Assembly (NCBI GenBank): GCA_902567855.1
Contig: CACFOQ010000006.1
Span: forward strand, 1-64,000
Direction of reading: 5' to 3'
Source: an uncultured Alphaproteobacteria bacterium
GTDB taxonomy: Bacteria > Pseudomonadota > Alphaproteobacteria > HIMB59 > GCA-002718135
DNA length: 64,000 nt
Made by a program: the position numbers and the translations under genes. The notes below the pieces were generated by a model, which made no database searches, was not told the DNA's origin, and saw only the letters and a list, made by a program, of their open reading frames with translations. This document shows, piece by piece, positions 19,252-30,439 of the stretch (positions are counted from its first letter, which is position 1; each line of letters starts with the position of its first letter).

Positions 19252-19740
19252 TTATCGATAAGGTGAATCTAATTCTAGATTTTGAGAAATTTCATATTCC
19301 CATTTATCACCATTAGAAAGAAGTTTTTCTTTGTTATACATTAACTCTTCTCTAGTCTCTGTTGCAAATTCAAAATTAGGACCTTCAACTATTGCATCTA
19401 CAGGACAAGATTCCTGACACAAACCACAATAAATACATTTGCTCATATCAATATCATATCTAGTAGTTCTTCTACTTCCATCTTCTCTCGGTTCAGCATC
19501 AATTGTAATGGCCTGTGCTGGGCACACTGCTTCACAAAGCTTGCAAGCTATACATCTTTCTTCTCCATTAGGATATCTTCTAAGAGCGTGTTCTCCTCTA
19601 AATCTTGGACTTAAAGGTCCTTTTTCATGAGGGTAGTTTATTGTTACCTTTGATTTAAACATATATTTTAAAGTTAAAAACATACCTAAAAAAAGTTCAT
19701 AAAGTGCAAAAGATTTAATATTTTTTATAATAAAATTCAT
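19252..19740 (-). CDS. nuoI: NADH-quinone oxidoreductase subunit I
   Basis: Ferredoxin-like subunit carrying clusters N6a and N6b that pass electrons toward quinone. Two [4Fe-4S] motifs are visible: [16 protein letters not shown] near residue 62 and [16 protein letters not shown] near 101. The N-terminal amphipathic stretch and [15 protein letters not shown] region match the family. The 162-residue length is standard. Located 2 bases after nuoH. Confidence 0.97.
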   Translation of the reverse strand: MNFIIKNIKSFALYELFLGMFLTLKYMFKSKVTINYPHEKGPLSPRFRGEHALRRYPNGEERCIACKLCEAVCPAQAITIDAEPREDGSRRTTRYDIDMSKCIYCGLCQESCPVDAIVEGPNFEFATETREELMYNKEKLLSNGDKWEYEISQNLELDSPYR

Positions 19741-19742
19741 AT

Positions 19743-20744
19743 TTAATTTGGCACAATATCAAAAGTTACTAGAAAACCTGCAGTGATAACTACCCAAAAT
19801 AATGATAAAGGTAAAAAAACCTTCCATCCCAATCTCATTAATTGATCATAGCGATAACGCGGAAATGTTCCCCTCACCCATATAAATAAAAATAATACAA
19901 ACATTATTTTTACAGTAAACCATATTACTCCAGGAATTATATTTAAAGGATATATATCAAAAAGAGGTAACCACCCTCCCAAAAATAATATAACAGTCAT
20001 GGCACTCATTAAAATCATACTTGCATATTCTGCTAAAAAGAAAAGTACAAATGACGCTGATGAATACTCAGTAAAAAAACCAGCTACCAAAGTAGATTCA
20101 TCTTCTGGTAAATCAAAAGGTAACCTGTTTGTTTCAGCTAATGCTGAAATAAAAAAAATTATAAACATAGGCAATAAAGGAATTGCAAACCAAACTGTTT
20201 GTTGAGCTTCAACTATTTTAGTTAAGTTTAATGACCCTACACAAAGAAGAACAGTAATTATTACAAAACCAATTGAAACTTCATAAGATACCATTTGAGC
20301 AGCTGATCGTAATGCACCTAAAAAAGGATATTTGGAATTACTTGCCCAACCAGCCATAATTATTCCATAAACACCTAATGATGAAATTGCAAAAAGATAC
20401 ATTATTCCAACATTGATATCAGATATTACCCAACCAGGAGCAAAAGGTATAACTGCCCAAGCAGCTAAACTCAAAACCATTGTTACAATAGGAGCTAAAA
20501 GAAAAACTATTTTATTAGATCCACTTGGTAAAATATTTTCTTTTGTAATAAGCTTTAAAGCATCTGCAAAACTTTGCAATAATCCAAAAGGACCTACAAC
20601 ATTTGGCCCTTTTCTTAATTGTATTAATGCTAAAATTTTCCTTTCAGCATAAACTAAAAAAGCAACTGATATTAATACTGGAGCTATAACAGCCATTATT
20701 TGAGCTACAATAATTAGTAACTGTAAAATATAATCATATAACAT
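19743..20744 (-). CDS. nuoH: NADH-quinone oxidoreductase subunit H
   Basis: Eight-helix membrane subunit that forms the quinone chamber with NuoB and NuoD. The [21 protein letters not shown] and [20 protein letters not shown] motifs are diagnostic. The ORF track begins at GTG (20747); the ATG at 20744, overlapping the nuoG stop as TGATG, is the better start and gives 333 residues, normal length. Confidence 0.97.
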   Translation of the reverse strand: MLYDYILQLLIIVAQIMAVIAPVLISVAFLVYAERKILALIQLRKGPNVVGPFGLLQSFADALKLITKENILPSGSNKIVFLLAPIVTMVLSLAAWAVIPFAPGWVISDINVGIMYLFAISSLGVYGIIMAGWASNSKYPFLGALRSAAQMVSYEVSIGFVIITVLLCVGSLNLTKIVEAQQTVWFAIPLLPMFIIFFISALAETNRLPFDLPEDESTLVAGFFTEYSSASFVLFFLAEYASMILMSAMTVILFLGGWLPLFDIYPLNIIPGVIWFTVKIMFVLFLFIWVRGTFPRYRYDQLMRLGWKVFLPLSLFWVVITAGFLVTFDIVPN

Positions 20745-22786
20745 CACGCTACTCGATTTAAAATTTCTTTTGTACAGTTAGCCATATTTACTGAAGCTCT
20801 CGAGATAGAGTCAGTCATATAAAAATTCTTAATATTATATTCTATTTCGTTATTATCAATTATATGACTTTTACCAAAATTTACTTCACTTTTATTTGGC
20901 AAGATATTTAATTGATTTAAATGAGGAAACTTTTTTATAATTTCTTGTCTTAATTCTTTCAAATTATTAAATTTTAGTTGGTCTTTAAATTCTTGACTTA
21001 ATGCACGGAATATTTTCCATTCTTCTTTAGCTTCACCAATGGGATTAAAACACTTAGTAGTTTGCAACACTCTGCCTTCAATATTAACAAAAGTAGATGT
21101 TTTTTCTGGAAAAGCTGGGGATGGTAAAATTATATCTGCATTGTTAGCTCCTTCGTCTCCGTGATGACCAACATAAATAATAAATGAGTCTTTTAAAGAT
21201 GAAAAATTGATCTCATCTAATCCTAATAAAAAAACTACTGGATTTGTATCTCTGATATGTTTAGTTAAAGAGACTTTAAAATCTCTATCAAAATTTTTAG
21301 AGTAAAAACCTATATCTAGAGCTCCTACTCTGGAAATATTTTGATTAAGAATATTAAATCCATTTTCAGATTCATTAACTATATTAAGTTTATTGCAAAT
21401 TTCAGCACAAATTTTTAAAATTTCAATACCGTCATTATAATTAATTGCTGAGGAACCAATTAACATTAAAGGGTTTTTAGCATTTTTTAGGTGTTCTAAA
21501 AAATCTGATTTTTCATTTAAGATATTATTTAAATAAGAAATATCATTAGATAAGTGGGTATACTTATATGTAAGATTTATTTTTGGGCCAATCAACGCAA
21601 TTTTACAATTATTATTTAAGTATGCTTTTCTTATTCTTGAATTAAGAACTGCTGCTTCCCATTTTGGATTACTTCCTATAATTAAAATTGCATCTGCCTC
21701 ATCAATTTTTTGAATAGATGAATTAAAAAGATAACTGCTCCTGTGACCAGGAATAAATTGAGTGTTATCAAAACGACAATCATAAAATTCTGAGTTTAAT
21801 AAATTTAAAAAATTTTTTGTTGAATAAAGACTTTCTATGTCAGAAAATTTACCACTGAACGCAGAAGTATTTTCTGCTCCTCTTTTTTTAATTTCTGATG
21901 CCACTAATTTAAGTGCAGTATCCCAGCTAGTGGCTTCTAATTTGTTATCAATTTTAATATATGGTTTGTCTAAACGTTGTCTAGATAAGCCATCTATAGC
22001 AAATCTTGTTTTATCATTAATCCATTCTTCATTAATTTCTTCGTTTAATCTTGGCAAAACTCTTAGTACATTCTTTCCCTTAGAATCTATTCGAATACTT
22101 GCGCCCATGCCATCAAAAACATCAACAGATTCAGTTTTCTTTAATTCCCAAGGCCTGGATTGAAAAGCATAAGGTTTATTAGTTAGGGCTCCTACAGGGC
22201 AAAGATCAATGACATTGCCAGATAGTTCAGACTCAATAGTTTTTTCTAAATAAGTTGTAATTTCTGCATTTTCTCCCCTACCTAATAAGCCAATATCATC
22301 AACTCCAGCAATTTCTGTTGAAAAGCGAACACATCTGGTACAGTGAATACACCTAGTCATGATAGTGCTAACTAATGGTCCCATATATTTATTCTTAACA
22401 GCTCTTTTGTTTTCTTCGTATCTAGATTTGTCAAAGCCATAATGCAAAGCTTGATCTTGTAAATCACATTCTCCACCTTGATCACATATAGGACAGTCTA
22501 AAGGATGATTAATAAGCAAAAATTCCATAACACCTTGTCTAGCTTTTTTAACTAATTCAGTATTAGTTTTTATATTCATACCTTCTGCAGCTGGCATCGC
22601 ACATGAAGCAATAGGCTTAGGGGATTTTTCCATTTCAACCAAGCACATTCTACAATTACCTGCAATTGACAATTTGTCATGATAACAAAAACGAGGGATT
22701 TCTACATCAGCAAGTTCACATGCCTGCATAACTGTCATGCCATCTTGAAAATCTATAACTTTATTATTAATTGTTATTTTTGGCAT
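20744..22786 (-). CDS. nuoG: NADH-quinone oxidoreductase subunit G
   Basis: Large peripheral-arm subunit with several iron-sulfur clusters. The N-terminal [2Fe-2S] domain has CRMCLVEME near residue 46; then [14 protein letters not shown] (about 98-111) and [10 protein letters not shown] (about 144) provide [4Fe-4S] ligands. A molybdopterin-oxidoreductase-like C-terminal domain follows, without sign of a cofactor role. At 680 residues it matches the alphaproteobacterial/mitochondrial 75-kDa type. It overlaps nuoF by one base and nuoH by one. Confidence 0.96.
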   Translation of the reverse strand: MPKITINNKVIDFQDGMTVMQACELADVEIPRFCYHDKLSIAGNCRMCLVEMEKSPKPIASCAMPAAEGMNIKTNTELVKKARQGVMEFLLINHPLDCPICDQGGECDLQDQALHYGFDKSRYEENKRAVKNKYMGPLVSTIMTRCIHCTRCVRFSTEIAGVDDIGLLGRGENAEITTYLEKTIESELSGNVIDLCPVGALTNKPYAFQSRPWELKKTESVDVFDGMGASIRIDSKGKNVLRVLPRLNEEINEEWINDKTRFAIDGLSRQRLDKPYIKIDNKLEATSWDTALKLVASEIKKRGAENTSAFSGKFSDIESLYSTKNFLNLLNSEFYDCRFDNTQFIPGHRSSYLFNSSIQKIDEADAILIIGSNPKWEAAVLNSRIRKAYLNNNCKIALIGPKINLTYKYTHLSNDISYLNNILNEKSDFLEHLKNAKNPLMLIGSSAINYNDGIEILKICAEICNKLNIVNESENGFNILNQNISRVGALDIGFYSKNFDRDFKVSLTKHIRDTNPVVFLLGLDEINFSSLKDSFIIYVGHHGDEGANNADIILPSPAFPEKTSTFVNIEGRVLQTTKCFNPIGEAKEEWKIFRALSQEFKDQLKFNNLKELRQEIIKKFPHLNQLNILPNKSEVNFGKSHIIDNNEIEYNIKNFYMTDSISRASVNMANCTKEILNRVA

Positions 22787-24066
22787 TAAGCTACTTCTCT
22801 TTTTGAAATATTTTCATTAATTCTTCTCTCAACTTCACTTCTAAAATGTCTAATTAATCCTTGTATTGGCCAAGCAGCTGCATCTCCTAAAGCACAAATA
22901 GTATGTCCTTCTATTTGCTTAGTGACATCTAATAATTTATCAATATCATCATTTTCTATATTACCATTAATCATCTTACTCATCATTCTATACATCCATC
23001 CAGTTCCTTCTCGACATGGCGTACATTGTCCGCAACTTTCATGTTTATAAAAATGTGACAATCTAGCAATAGCTTCAACAATATCTGTACTTTTGTTCAT
23101 TACTATTACAGCTGCAGTGCCAAGACCACTTTGAGCTTCTTTTAAACTATCAAAATCCATTTTAACTGTATCACAAATAGATTTTGGAATTAGAGGGACA
23201 CTTGCCCCTCCCGGTATAACTGCAAGTAAATTATCCCATCCTCCAATTACACCTCCAGCATGAGTTTCTATTAATTTTTTTAGTGGTATTCCCATTTCTT
23301 CTTCTACGTTACAAGGATTGTTAACGTGACCAGATATGCTAAATATTTTAGTACCTGTATTTTTTGGATTTCCAAGACTAGAAAACCAATTAGCTCCTCT
23401 TCTTAAAATTGTTGGGGCAACTGCAATAGTCTCTACGTTTGTAACAGTAGAAGGGCACCCATACAAACCAGATCCTGCAGGAAATGGAGGCTTTAATCTA
23501 GGTTGACCTTTCTTACCTTCAAGACTTTCTAAAAGTGCAGTTTCTTCTCCACATATATAAGCTCCAGCTCCTCGATGTAAAAAAATATCAAAATCCCAGT
23601 TTGTGCCACAAGCATTTTTACCTAATAAATTAGATTTATAAGCTTCATCTATGGCTTTTTGTAAATTAGAAGACTCATTATAATATTCACCTCTAATGTA
23701 AATATAACAAGTATGAGCATGCATTGCAAAGCCAGCAATCAAACAACCTTCAAGTAATAAATGAGGATCATTTCTTAAAATTTCTCTATCCTTGCATGTG
23801 CCAGGTTCAGATTCATCTGCATTAACTATTAAATAGTGAGGTTTACCTGAATCTTTTGGCATGAAAGACCACTTTAGACCTGCTGGAAAACCAGCGCCAC
23901 CTCTTCCTCTTAAATCGCTTTTTTTAATTTCATCAATAATATTATCACTACCCATTGAAATCAAATCTTTAGTATTATTCCATATACCTCTTTTTAATGC
24001 ACCAGTAAGAGACCAATCATCCTCTCCATATAAATTTTTAAAAATTTTATCTTCTTTTTTTAACAT
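22786..24066 (-). CDS. nuoF: NADH-quinone oxidoreductase subunit F
   Basis: NADH-binding, FMN-carrying subunit where electrons enter complex I. The glycine-rich [15 protein letters not shown] (about residues 51-65) binds NADH, and the FMN region [15 protein letters not shown] follows. The N3 [4Fe-4S] ligands appear in [13 protein letters not shown] near residue 345, with the fourth Cys in [13 protein letters not shown]. Length 426 is normal. It is directly adjacent to nuoE and overlaps nuoG. Confidence 0.97.
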   Translation of the reverse strand: MLKKEDKIFKNLYGEDDWSLTGALKRGIWNNTKDLISMGSDNIIDEIKKSDLRGRGGAGFPAGLKWSFMPKDSGKPHYLIVNADESEPGTCKDREILRNDPHLLLEGCLIAGFAMHAHTCYIYIRGEYYNESSNLQKAIDEAYKSNLLGKNACGTNWDFDIFLHRGAGAYICGEETALLESLEGKKGQPRLKPPFPAGSGLYGCPSTVTNVETIAVAPTILRRGANWFSSLGNPKNTGTKIFSISGHVNNPCNVEEEMGIPLKKLIETHAGGVIGGWDNLLAVIPGGASVPLIPKSICDTVKMDFDSLKEAQSGLGTAAVIVMNKSTDIVEAIARLSHFYKHESCGQCTPCREGTGWMYRMMSKMINGNIENDDIDKLLDVTKQIEGHTICALGDAAAWPIQGLIRHFRSEVERRINENISKREVA

Positions 24067-24660
24067 TTAATTTTTTCTCTTAGGGTTTGAAGATAATCTG
24101 CCAATTTGAGATCCTTTACTAATTTCTTTATCATCTTTTAAATTTATTAATAATCTTTTAAAATTATCTTCATTCAAGTCTTCAAAATAATCATCATTAA
24201 TTTGAACCATAGGTGCATTACAACAAGCTCCTAAACATTCTACTTCAACAACAGTAAATCTTTTATCTTTAGAAGTTTCACCTAAAGAACAGCCAGTGAC
24301 TTCTTTTGCGATATTTAATAGTTTATCACTTCCTCTTAGCCAGCAAGGAGTTGTTCTACAAATTTGAATATAATTTTTTCCGATTGGCTTCAAATTAAAC
24401 ATAGAATAAAACGTAGCAACTTCTAAAACACGAATAAAAGACATACTTAATGTTTCAGCTACTTTTTCCAAAGCTTTTTTATTTAACCAACCTTTGTTTT
24501 GTCTTTGAGCTAAATCTAGCAATGGGATAACAGCACTTTGTTTTCTTCCACTAGGATATTTTTCAATTATTTTTTTAACTTTTAAAAAATTAGTTTCTGA
24601 CCATTCAAACAAATCTTTTTCATTATCTTTTATAGAGTTAATAAGACCTGGATGCTTCAT
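24067..24660 (-). CDS. nuoE: NADH-quinone oxidoreductase subunit E
   Basis: Thioredoxin-like [2Fe-2S] (N1a) subunit that pairs with NuoF. Ligands are in [11 protein letters not shown] near residue 111 and [11 protein letters not shown] near 151. N-terminal helices ([17 protein letters not shown]) are typical. At 197 residues it is a compact form. It overlaps nuoD by 4 bases (ATGA) and abuts nuoF. Confidence 0.96.
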   Translation of the reverse strand: MKHPGLINSIKDNEKDLFEWSETNFLKVKKIIEKYPSGRKQSAVIPLLDLAQRQNKGWLNKKALEKVAETLSMSFIRVLEVATFYSMFNLKPIGKNYIQICRTTPCWLRGSDKLLNIAKEVTGCSLGETSKDKRFTVVEVECLGACCNAPMVQINDDYFEDLNEDNFKRLLINLKDDKEISKGSQIGRLSSNPKRKN

Positions 24661-25835
24661 CTATCTACTTCTCCAAAAACTATATCTAAACTTCCTAAGA
24701 TTGCTGCTATATCTGCCATTAAGTGCCCTCTTGATAGATGATTTAAAGTTTGTAAGTGCGCAAATCCTGGAGCTCTTATCTTACATCTATATGGTTTACT
24801 GGAACCGTCAGATACTAGAAAAACTCCAAATTCACCTTTGGGAGCTTCTACTGCACAATATGTTTCTCCTGTAGGGACTCTGTATCCTTCAGTAAACAAT
24901 TTAAAATGATGTATTAGTGACTCCATAGATTTTTTCATTGTATTTCTCTTTGGAGGAGTAATTTTATTGTCATTTACAGATATAATGCCAGGTTTAATTT
25001 GTTCTAAGCATTGATTAATAATTTTGATACTTTGACGCATTTCTTCTATTCTTATTAAATACCTATCGAAACAATCTCCTTTTTTCCCAATCGGAACTTC
25101 AAAATCTACTTTATTGTAAGCATCGTAAGGCTGGCTTCTTCTTAAATCCCATGCAACTCCAGAACTTCTTAAAACTGGACCAGAGCATCCCCAATCTATA
25201 GCCTCTTGTTTAGTAATTATTCCAATATCAACAGATCTTTGTCGCAAAATTCTATTATTAGTCAGCAATTCTTCAAGATCATCTATAAATTTTGGTAGAG
25301 TATTAATATAATCATATAATTTTTCTTCCATTCCTTTAGGCATGTCTTGATGAACACCACCTGGACGAAAGTAAGCTGCATGAAATCTTGCTCCTGACAC
25401 CGCTTCATGAAATTCTAATAATTTCTCTCTTTTTTCAAAACACCATAAAAAAGGCGTCACTGCCCCAATATCTGCAGCATAAGCAGGAATATTAAGAAGA
25501 TGATTTAAAATCCTAGTGATTTCAGAAAAAATAACTCTAATATATTGAGCTCTGATGGGCACTTCCAAACTTAATAATTTTTCTGTTGAAAGGGCAAAAG
25601 CATGTTCTTGACACATTGGAGATACATAATCTAGTCTGTCAAAATATGGTACTGCCTGAAGATATGTTTTATATTCAATAAGCTTTTCAGTACCTCGATG
25701 AAGCAAGCCAATATGAGGCTCTGCTCTTTCAACAACTTCTCCATCAAGGTCAACAACTAAACGAAGTACTCCATGAGCAGCAGGATGTTGTGGTCCAAAA
25801 TTTAAAGTTGTAGAATTTATTTCAACTTCTTTCAT
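24657..25835 (-). CDS. nuoD: NADH-quinone oxidoreductase subunit D
   Basis: 49-kDa-type subunit that, with NuoB, forms the quinone-binding pocket; homologous to hydrogenase large subunits. N-terminal [15 protein letters not shown] (residues 12-26) carries the quinone-site His; [20 protein letters not shown] and the C-terminal DIVFGEVDR end are conserved. Length 392 is standard. It overlaps nuoC by one base and nuoE by four. Confidence 0.97.
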   Translation of the reverse strand: MKEVEINSTTLNFGPQHPAAHGVLRLVVDLDGEVVERAEPHIGLLHRGTEKLIEYKTYLQAVPYFDRLDYVSPMCQEHAFALSTEKLLSLEVPIRAQYIRVIFSEITRILNHLLNIPAYAADIGAVTPFLWCFEKREKLLEFHEAVSGARFHAAYFRPGGVHQDMPKGMEEKLYDYINTLPKFIDDLEELLTNNRILRQRSVDIGIITKQEAIDWGCSGPVLRSSGVAWDLRRSQPYDAYNKVDFEVPIGKKGDCFDRYLIRIEEMRQSIKIINQCLEQIKPGIISVNDNKITPPKRNTMKKSMESLIHHFKLFTEGYRVPTGETYCAVEAPKGEFGVFLVSDGSSKPYRCKIRAPGFAHLQTLNHLSRGHLMADIAAILGSLDIVFGEVDR

Positions 25836-26437
25836 TAATTATCTTTATCTTTTGATTTTTCATCACCTATTAATTCATTCTCAAAACCTTCCCAAGGGCT
25901 CATATAATCAAAATTTCTAAATTCTTGATTTAACTGAACAGGCTCATAAACAACTTTTTTTTCCAAGTCATCATAACGAACTTCAGTATGGCCGGTTAAA
26001 GGAAAATCTTTTCTTAAAGGATGTCCTTCAAAATTATAATCAGTCATAATTCTTCTTAAGTCTGGATGATTTAAAAAATAAATTCCAAATAAGTCATAAC
26101 ACTCCCTTTCAAACCAATTGGCAGATTTATATAAAGAAGAAATTGATTCAATTTTATCTTCTATTTTTATTGAAGATTTTATAACAATCCTTGAATTTAG
26201 AGTCATACTCAAAAATAGATAAATTAACTCAAACCTCTCTTCTCGAGAAGGATAATCAACTGCAGTTAAGTCAGTGAGCTGGTCATAACATAATTCAGGA
26301 TCTTCTTTGATTTTTTTTATAGTGTCAAAAATTTCATCTTTTTTAATATAAATTTCATAGTATTCTTTTTTATAAATAATTTTAAAGTTAGGAAATCTTT
26401 CTTCTAAAATTTTTTTAATTGGAGGCTCATCTATCAT
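25835..26437 (-). CDS. nuoC: NADH-quinone oxidoreductase subunit C
   Basis: 30-kDa-type peripheral subunit stabilising the NuoB-NuoD interface. The signature [20 protein letters not shown] (near residue 109) and [12 protein letters not shown] are clear. Separate nuoC and nuoD genes, rather than an E. coli-type fusion, fit an alphaproteobacterium. Length 200; a gap of 5 bases to nuoB. Confidence 0.96.
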   Translation of the reverse strand: MIDEPPIKKILEERFPNFKIIYKKEYYEIYIKKDEIFDTIKKIKEDPELCYDQLTDLTAVDYPSREERFELIYLFLSMTLNSRIVIKSSIKIEDKIESISSLYKSANWFERECYDLFGIYFLNHPDLRRIMTDYNFEGHPLRKDFPLTGHTEVRYDDLEKKVVYEPVQLNQEFRNFDYMSPWEGFENELIGDEKSKDKDN

Positions 26438-26442
26438 TAATT

Positions 26443-26949
26443 TTATCTATTATCTTTGTTCTTTTTTTTAATTTTTTTTTGTAATTGCATAATTCCATAA
26501 ACTAAAGCTTCAGCTGTTGGAGGACATCCTGGAACATAAATATCTACTGGCACAATTCTGTCACAACCCCTTACAACAGAATAAGAATAATGATAATAAC
26601 CTCCACCATTTGCGCATGAGCCCATAGAGATTACCCATCTAGGTTCAGGCATCTGATCATAAACTTTTCTTAGAGCTGGGGCCATTTTATTTGTAAGAGT
26701 TCCAGCTACTATCATAACATCTGACTGTCTTGGGCTACCTCTAGGTATAACACCATATCTGTCTAAATCATAACGACTCATGTATGCATGCATCATTTCG
26801 ACTCCACAACAAGCTAAGCCAAAGGTCATAGGCCATAAAGATCCAGTTCTAGCCCAAGTTAATAGATCATTATATTTCGCTAACAAGAATCCTTTTTGTC
26901 TTACATCCTTTTGAACTTCTTCTATTGATTGAAAATCATCTATTCCCAT
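26443..26949 (-). CDS. nuoB: NADH-quinone oxidoreductase subunit B
   Basis: Carries cluster N2, the last iron-sulfur centre before quinone. Cys ligands are visible in [25 protein letters not shown] and [14 protein letters not shown]. The ORF track start (26970) lies 30 bases inside nuoA; the ATG at 26949 gives [13 protein letters not shown] and a 10-base overlap with nuoA, which I prefer. Length is then 168 residues. Confidence 0.96.
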   Translation of the reverse strand: MGIDDFQSIEEVQKDVRQKGFLLAKYNDLLTWARTGSLWPMTFGLACCGVEMMHAYMSRYDLDRYGVIPRGSPRQSDVMIVAGTLTNKMAPALRKVYDQMPEPRWVISMGSCANGGGYYHYSYSVVRGCDRIVPVDIYVPGCPPTAEALVYGIMQLQKKIKKKNKDNR

Positions 26950-27305
26950 TCCAAAGCCCCTTTTTTCCATTCATAAATGAAGCCAATAGTTAAAATTAGC
27001 AAAAATATCATCATGGACCAGAAACCAAAAAGGCCAATTGAACCCAAAGAAATTGCCCAAGGAAAGAGAAAAGCAACTTCTAAATCAAAAATTATAAATA
27101 AAATAGCTACTAAATAAAATCTTACATCAAATCTTCCTCTAGCATCATCAAAAGCTTCAAATCCACATTCGTAAGCAGATAACTTTTCACTATCAGGCTT
27201 AGATTCACCAGCTATAAAAGATAGCAAAGTCATACCTATTGCAATTCCAAGTCCAATAAAAATAAAAATTAATATCGGAAGATATTCGTGTAAAAAAATT
27301 GTCAC
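26940..27305 (-). CDS. nuoA: NADH-quinone oxidoreductase subunit A
   Basis: First gene of the complex I operon, a three-helix membrane subunit of 121 residues. The conserved loop [23 protein letters not shown] holds the invariant Cys next to the quinone site, followed by the Glu/Asp helix [14 protein letters not shown]. The start codon is GTG at 27305. The nuo genes run A to N without a gap above 5 bases, which indicates one transcript. Confidence 0.96.
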   Translation of the reverse strand: MTIFLHEYLPILIFIFIGLGIAIGMTLLSFIAGESKPDSEKLSAYECGFEAFDDARGRFDVRFYLVAILFIIFDLEVAFLFPWAISLGSIGLFGFWSMMIFLLILTIGFIYEWKKGALEWE

Positions 27306-27357
27306 AACTAACTATATAGTATCAAATTTATAAAGGGATAACTAATATATTTATAAA

Positions 27358-27388
27358 ATTATACAAGTTATACTGACATGATCAGCAA
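27358..27388 (-). promoter_or_regulatory. Candidate promoter of the nuo operon
   Basis: On the minus strand TTGCTG (27388-27383) and TATAAT (27363-27358) are separated by 19 bases, upstream of the nuoA GTG. The -10 is a consensus match but the spacing is long, and other TA-rich hexamers are nearby. Tentative. Confidence 0.35.
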
Positions 27389-27396
27389 TGAATTAA

Positions 27397-27473
27397 TGGC
27401 GCGAGAGACGGGACTCGAACCCGCGACCTCCTGCGTGACAGGCAGGCGTTCTAACCAACTGAACTACTCCCGC
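27397..27473 (-). tRNA. tRNA-Asp (GTC)
   Basis: A 77-base cloverleaf on the minus strand with acceptor GCGGGAG/CTCTCGC (one G-U), anticodon loop CTGTCAC (anticodon GTC), TTCGAGT T-loop and encoded CCA (27399-27397). It lies 5 bases downstream of tRNA-Val, so both are probably cut from one precursor. Confidence 0.97.
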
Positions 27474-27478
27474 GCATA

Positions 27479-27554
27479 TGGTGGGTGTTGAGAGACTCGA
27501 ACTCCCGACCCTCTCGGTGTAAACGAGATGCTCTACCAACTGAGCTAAACACCC
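27479..27554 (-). tRNA. tRNA-Val (TAC)
   Basis: A 76-base cloverleaf on the minus strand with acceptor GGGTGTT/AACACCC, anticodon loop TTTACAC (anticodon TAC), D-loop AGCTCAGTTGGTAGAGC, T-loop TTCGAGT and encoded CCA. It is followed 5 bases later by tRNA-Asp. Confidence 0.97.
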
Positions 27555-27563
27555 AAAACAAAA

Positions 27564-27591
27564 CCGGCTGTTAATCGTATTTAACAGCCGG
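27564..27591 (-). terminator. Intrinsic terminator after hupB
   Basis: A perfect 11-base-pair inverted repeat, CCGGCTGTTAA/TTAACAGCCGG, with a 6-base loop. On the minus strand it follows the hupB stop by 23 bases and is trailed by TTTTGTTTT. It separates hupB from tRNA-Val. One of the few GC-rich hairpins in the window. Confidence 0.8.
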
Positions 27592-27613
27592 TGCAAGAAA
27601 AATTCTATAAAAA

Positions 27614-27889
27614 TTAATTGTTTACCGCATCTTTTAAAGCTTTTCCCACAGTAAATTTTGGTCTTTTTGAAGCTGGAATTTGTATAGACTCACCAGTTCT
27701 TGGATTTCTTCCAGTAGTTGCTTTTCTATGGCTAACACTGAAATTTCCAAAACCAACAATACTAACCTTTTCATCTCGTTTTAGAGCATTAGTAACTGCA
27801 TCTAAAAAACTTTCAATTGAACGAGTTGCATCAGATTTGGACAAGCCAGCTGATGAAGCTACAGAAGCTATTAAATCATTTTTATTCAC
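27614..27889 (-). CDS. hupB: DNA-binding protein HU
   Basis: Small histone-like protein that bends and compacts DNA as a dimer. The DNA-binding arm signature GFGNFSVSHRKATTGRNPRTG (about residues 46-66) and the following IPASKRPKFTVGKALKD are diagnostic. 91 residues is standard. Translation starts at GTG (27889), supported by an AGGAG ribosome-binding site 6-7 bases upstream. It has its own strong terminator and lies downstream of lon, the usual alphaproteobacterial clpP-clpX-lon-hup order. Confidence 0.96.
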   Translation of the reverse strand: MNKNDLIASVASSAGLSKSDATRSIESFLDAVTNALKRDEKVSIVGFGNFSVSHRKATTGRNPRTGESIQIPASKRPKFTVGKALKDAVNN

Positions 27890-28012
27890 TTTAGACTCCT
27901 TTAATTATATCTTGATAAGGTGATATTATTTAGAACAGATATAAGTCAATAATTTAATTTAAATAATCCCAGAATATAAGGAAAATAATAAAAAAATGGC
28001 TGTATATATGTA

Positions 28013-30406
28013 TTAATGAGTAATAGATTTATCTAAATTTACTGAAGATATTGGGGATTTTTGAGATTTAATAATATCTGATTCGCTTAAATTAAGAGGA
28101 GTTATAGATTTAATCAAACTATATTCAAGGATAGATTTTGCATCATTAACACTTACAATTTTAATGCTACTAGTAATATCTTTATCAATTTCACTTAAGT
28201 CTTTTTTGTTTTCTTCAGGAATTAAAACTGTTTTGATCCCTGCTCTCGAAGCAGCATATAATTTTTCTTTTAATCCTCCTATCGGAAGAACTCTTCCTCT
28301 TAAGGTTATTTCTCCAGTCATTGCAATATCTTTTTTTATTTTAATACCAGTAAGTGAAGAAACAAGACTATTAAATATAGCTATCCCAGCGCTAGGACCA
28401 TCTTTTGGAGTTGCTCCTTCAGGGACATGCACATGTATATCATATTTATCAAAATCTAATGGATTGATTCCAAGACTTAAAGCTTGAGATCTAACATATG
28501 AACTGGCAGCCTGAATGGATTCTTTCATAACATCACCAAGTTTTCCAGTTATAGTTAATTTTCCTTTTCCAATTGATAAAAGAACTTCAATTGATAATAT
28601 CTCACCACCTACTTCTGTCCAAGCTAAACCGTTTGTTATACCAATCATATTTTTCTTTTCAATTTCATTATTTCTGTATTTTTCTACACCTAAATAATTT
28701 TGTATAGATTTTTTATCTAATAAAGTTTTTCTTTTTGTCTTAGTTTCTAAATCCTTAACGACTTTTCTGCATATTTTTGAAATTTCTTTTTCTAGCCCTC
28801 GTACTCCTGCTTCTCTAGTATAATATCTAATAATTTGTTTAATTAAAGTGGAGTTAAAATTTATTTCTGAGTTTTTTAAACCATTATTTTTAATTTGTTT
28901 TGGTACTAAATATCTTTTTGCAATTTGATTTTTTTCATTTTCAGTATAGCCTGGTATTCTTATTATCTCCATCCTATCTAATAAAGCAGGAGGTATATTA
29001 AGAGTATTTGCAGTACATACAAACATCACATCTGATAAATCGTAATCTAGCTCTAAATAATGGTCATTAAATTTATTATTTTGCTCAGGATCTAATACTT
29101 CAAGTAATGCTGATGATGGATCACCTCTCCAATCAGAGCCTAATTTATCGATTTCGTCTAATAAAATAAGAGGATTAGAAGTCTTTGACTTTTTCATAGC
29201 CTGTAAAAATCTTCCAGGCATTGATCCGATATATGTTTTTCTGTGACCTCGAATTTCAGCTTCATCCCTTACGCCACCTAATGACATTCTAACAAAGTTT
29301 CTTCCTGTAGAATTAGCAATGGACTTCCCTAAAGAAGTTTTGCCAACTCCTGGAGGGCCTACTAAGCAAAGAATTGGACCTTTAATTTTATTAATTCTTT
29401 TTTGAACAGCTAAATATTCTAAAATTCTATCTTTAACTTTTTCTAAACCATAATGATCGGACTCAAGAATAGACTTAGCTTTTTTAATATTTTTTGAAAT
29501 TGCTGAAGGATTATTCCAAGGTATACTAATCACCCAATCGAGATAATTTCTTATTACAGTTGCTTCTGCAGACATGGGGCTCATATTTTTTAATTTTTTT
29601 ATTTCAGATTTACATTTTTCACGGGCTTCAGAACTTAAATTTAATTTCTTTAGTTTATTTTCAATTTCAGCAATATCATCAACTTCATCATTATCACCCA
29701 ATTCTTTTTGGATAGCTTTCATCTGTTCATTTAAGTAATATTCTTTTTGTGTTTTTTCCATTTGCCTTTTTACCCGACCTTTAATTTTTTTTTCAATTTG
29801 CATTGAGTCAATTTCAGCAATTAAATATCCATAAACTTTATCTAAAGATTTTTCCAAAGAAGTAGTTTCTAGTAATTCTTGTTTTTGATTTAAATTTATA
29901 TTTAAATTAGCAATCACTACATCTGTAAATTTATTATAATCATTGTAAGTTTTTAAATTGTTAATTATCTCAGGTGATATTTTTTTATTAATTTTTTGAT
30001 AAGATTCAAATTGATCTAATATTATTTTAATTAAAGCCCTAATATTAGAATTATTTTTAGACTTAATCTTTAGTAATGAGTAATTAGCAATTAGATAATC
30101 ATTTTTAGAAATAAATTCTTTTATATTAACTCTTTCTAAACCTTCAACTAATACCTTTATAGTTCCATCAGGAAGTTTTAATAATTGTAATACTTTAGCT
30201 AATGTGCCAACTTTATAAAGATGTTCAGAATTTGGAGAATCAACTTCAGGATTGATCTGAGTAACAAGTAGAATTTTTTTATCTTTTATCATTACATTAT
30301 TAAGAGCGTTAACAGAAGGTTTTCTACCAACAAATAAGGGTGCTACCATATGAGGAAAGACTACTATGTCTCTCAAGGGTAAAACAGGTATAGAATTAGA
30401 GTTCAT
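28013..30406 (-). CDS. lon: ATP-dependent protease Lon
   Basis: Cytosolic AAA+ serine protease that degrades misfolded and regulatory proteins. N-terminal substrate-binding domain (about 1-200), AAA+ module with Walker A GPPGVGKTSLGK near residue 350 and Walker B NPLILLDEIDKLG, then the peptidase domain with catalytic Ser in PKDGPSAG near 672 and Lys in PIGGLKEKLYAA near 715. 797 residues, normal for LonA. It lies 33 bases after clpX and before hupB. Confidence 0.97.
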   Translation of the reverse strand: MNSNSIPVLPLRDIVVFPHMVAPLFVGRKPSVNALNNVMIKDKKILLVTQINPEVDSPNSEHLYKVGTLAKVLQLLKLPDGTIKVLVEGLERVNIKEFISKNDYLIANYSLLKIKSKNNSNIRALIKIILDQFESYQKINKKISPEIINNLKTYNDYNKFTDVVIANLNINLNQKQELLETTSLEKSLDKVYGYLIAEIDSMQIEKKIKGRVKRQMEKTQKEYYLNEQMKAIQKELGDNDEVDDIAEIENKLKKLNLSSEAREKCKSEIKKLKNMSPMSAEATVIRNYLDWVISIPWNNPSAISKNIKKAKSILESDHYGLEKVKDRILEYLAVQKRINKIKGPILCLVGPPGVGKTSLGKSIANSTGRNFVRMSLGGVRDEAEIRGHRKTYIGSMPGRFLQAMKKSKTSNPLILLDEIDKLGSDWRGDPSSALLEVLDPEQNNKFNDHYLELDYDLSDVMFVCTANTLNIPPALLDRMEIIRIPGYTENEKNQIAKRYLVPKQIKNNGLKNSEINFNSTLIKQIIRYYTREAGVRGLEKEISKICRKVVKDLETKTKRKTLLDKKSIQNYLGVEKYRNNEIEKKNMIGITNGLAWTEVGGEILSIEVLLSIGKGKLTITGKLGDVMKESIQAASSYVRSQALSLGINPLDFDKYDIHVHVPEGATPKDGPSAGIAIFNSLVSSLTGIKIKKDIAMTGEITLRGRVLPIGGLKEKLYAASRAGIKTVLIPEENKKDLSEIDKDITSSIKIVSVNDAKSILEYSLIKSITPLNLSESDIIKSQKSPISSVNLDKSITH

Positions 30407-30439
30407 TGTTTATCTAAAATATGTATTATTTATTAATTT

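Noticed and set aside
21837-22163. 108-residue plus-strand ORF
   Set aside because: Antisense shadow of nuoG.
27393-27596. 67-residue ORF on the minus strand
   Set aside because: It runs through tRNA-Asp and tRNA-Val; the translated peptide is a typical artefact of tRNA sequence.
27618-27923. 101-residue plus-strand ORF
   Set aside because: Antisense shadow of hupB, which has a clear HU signature and ribosome-binding site.
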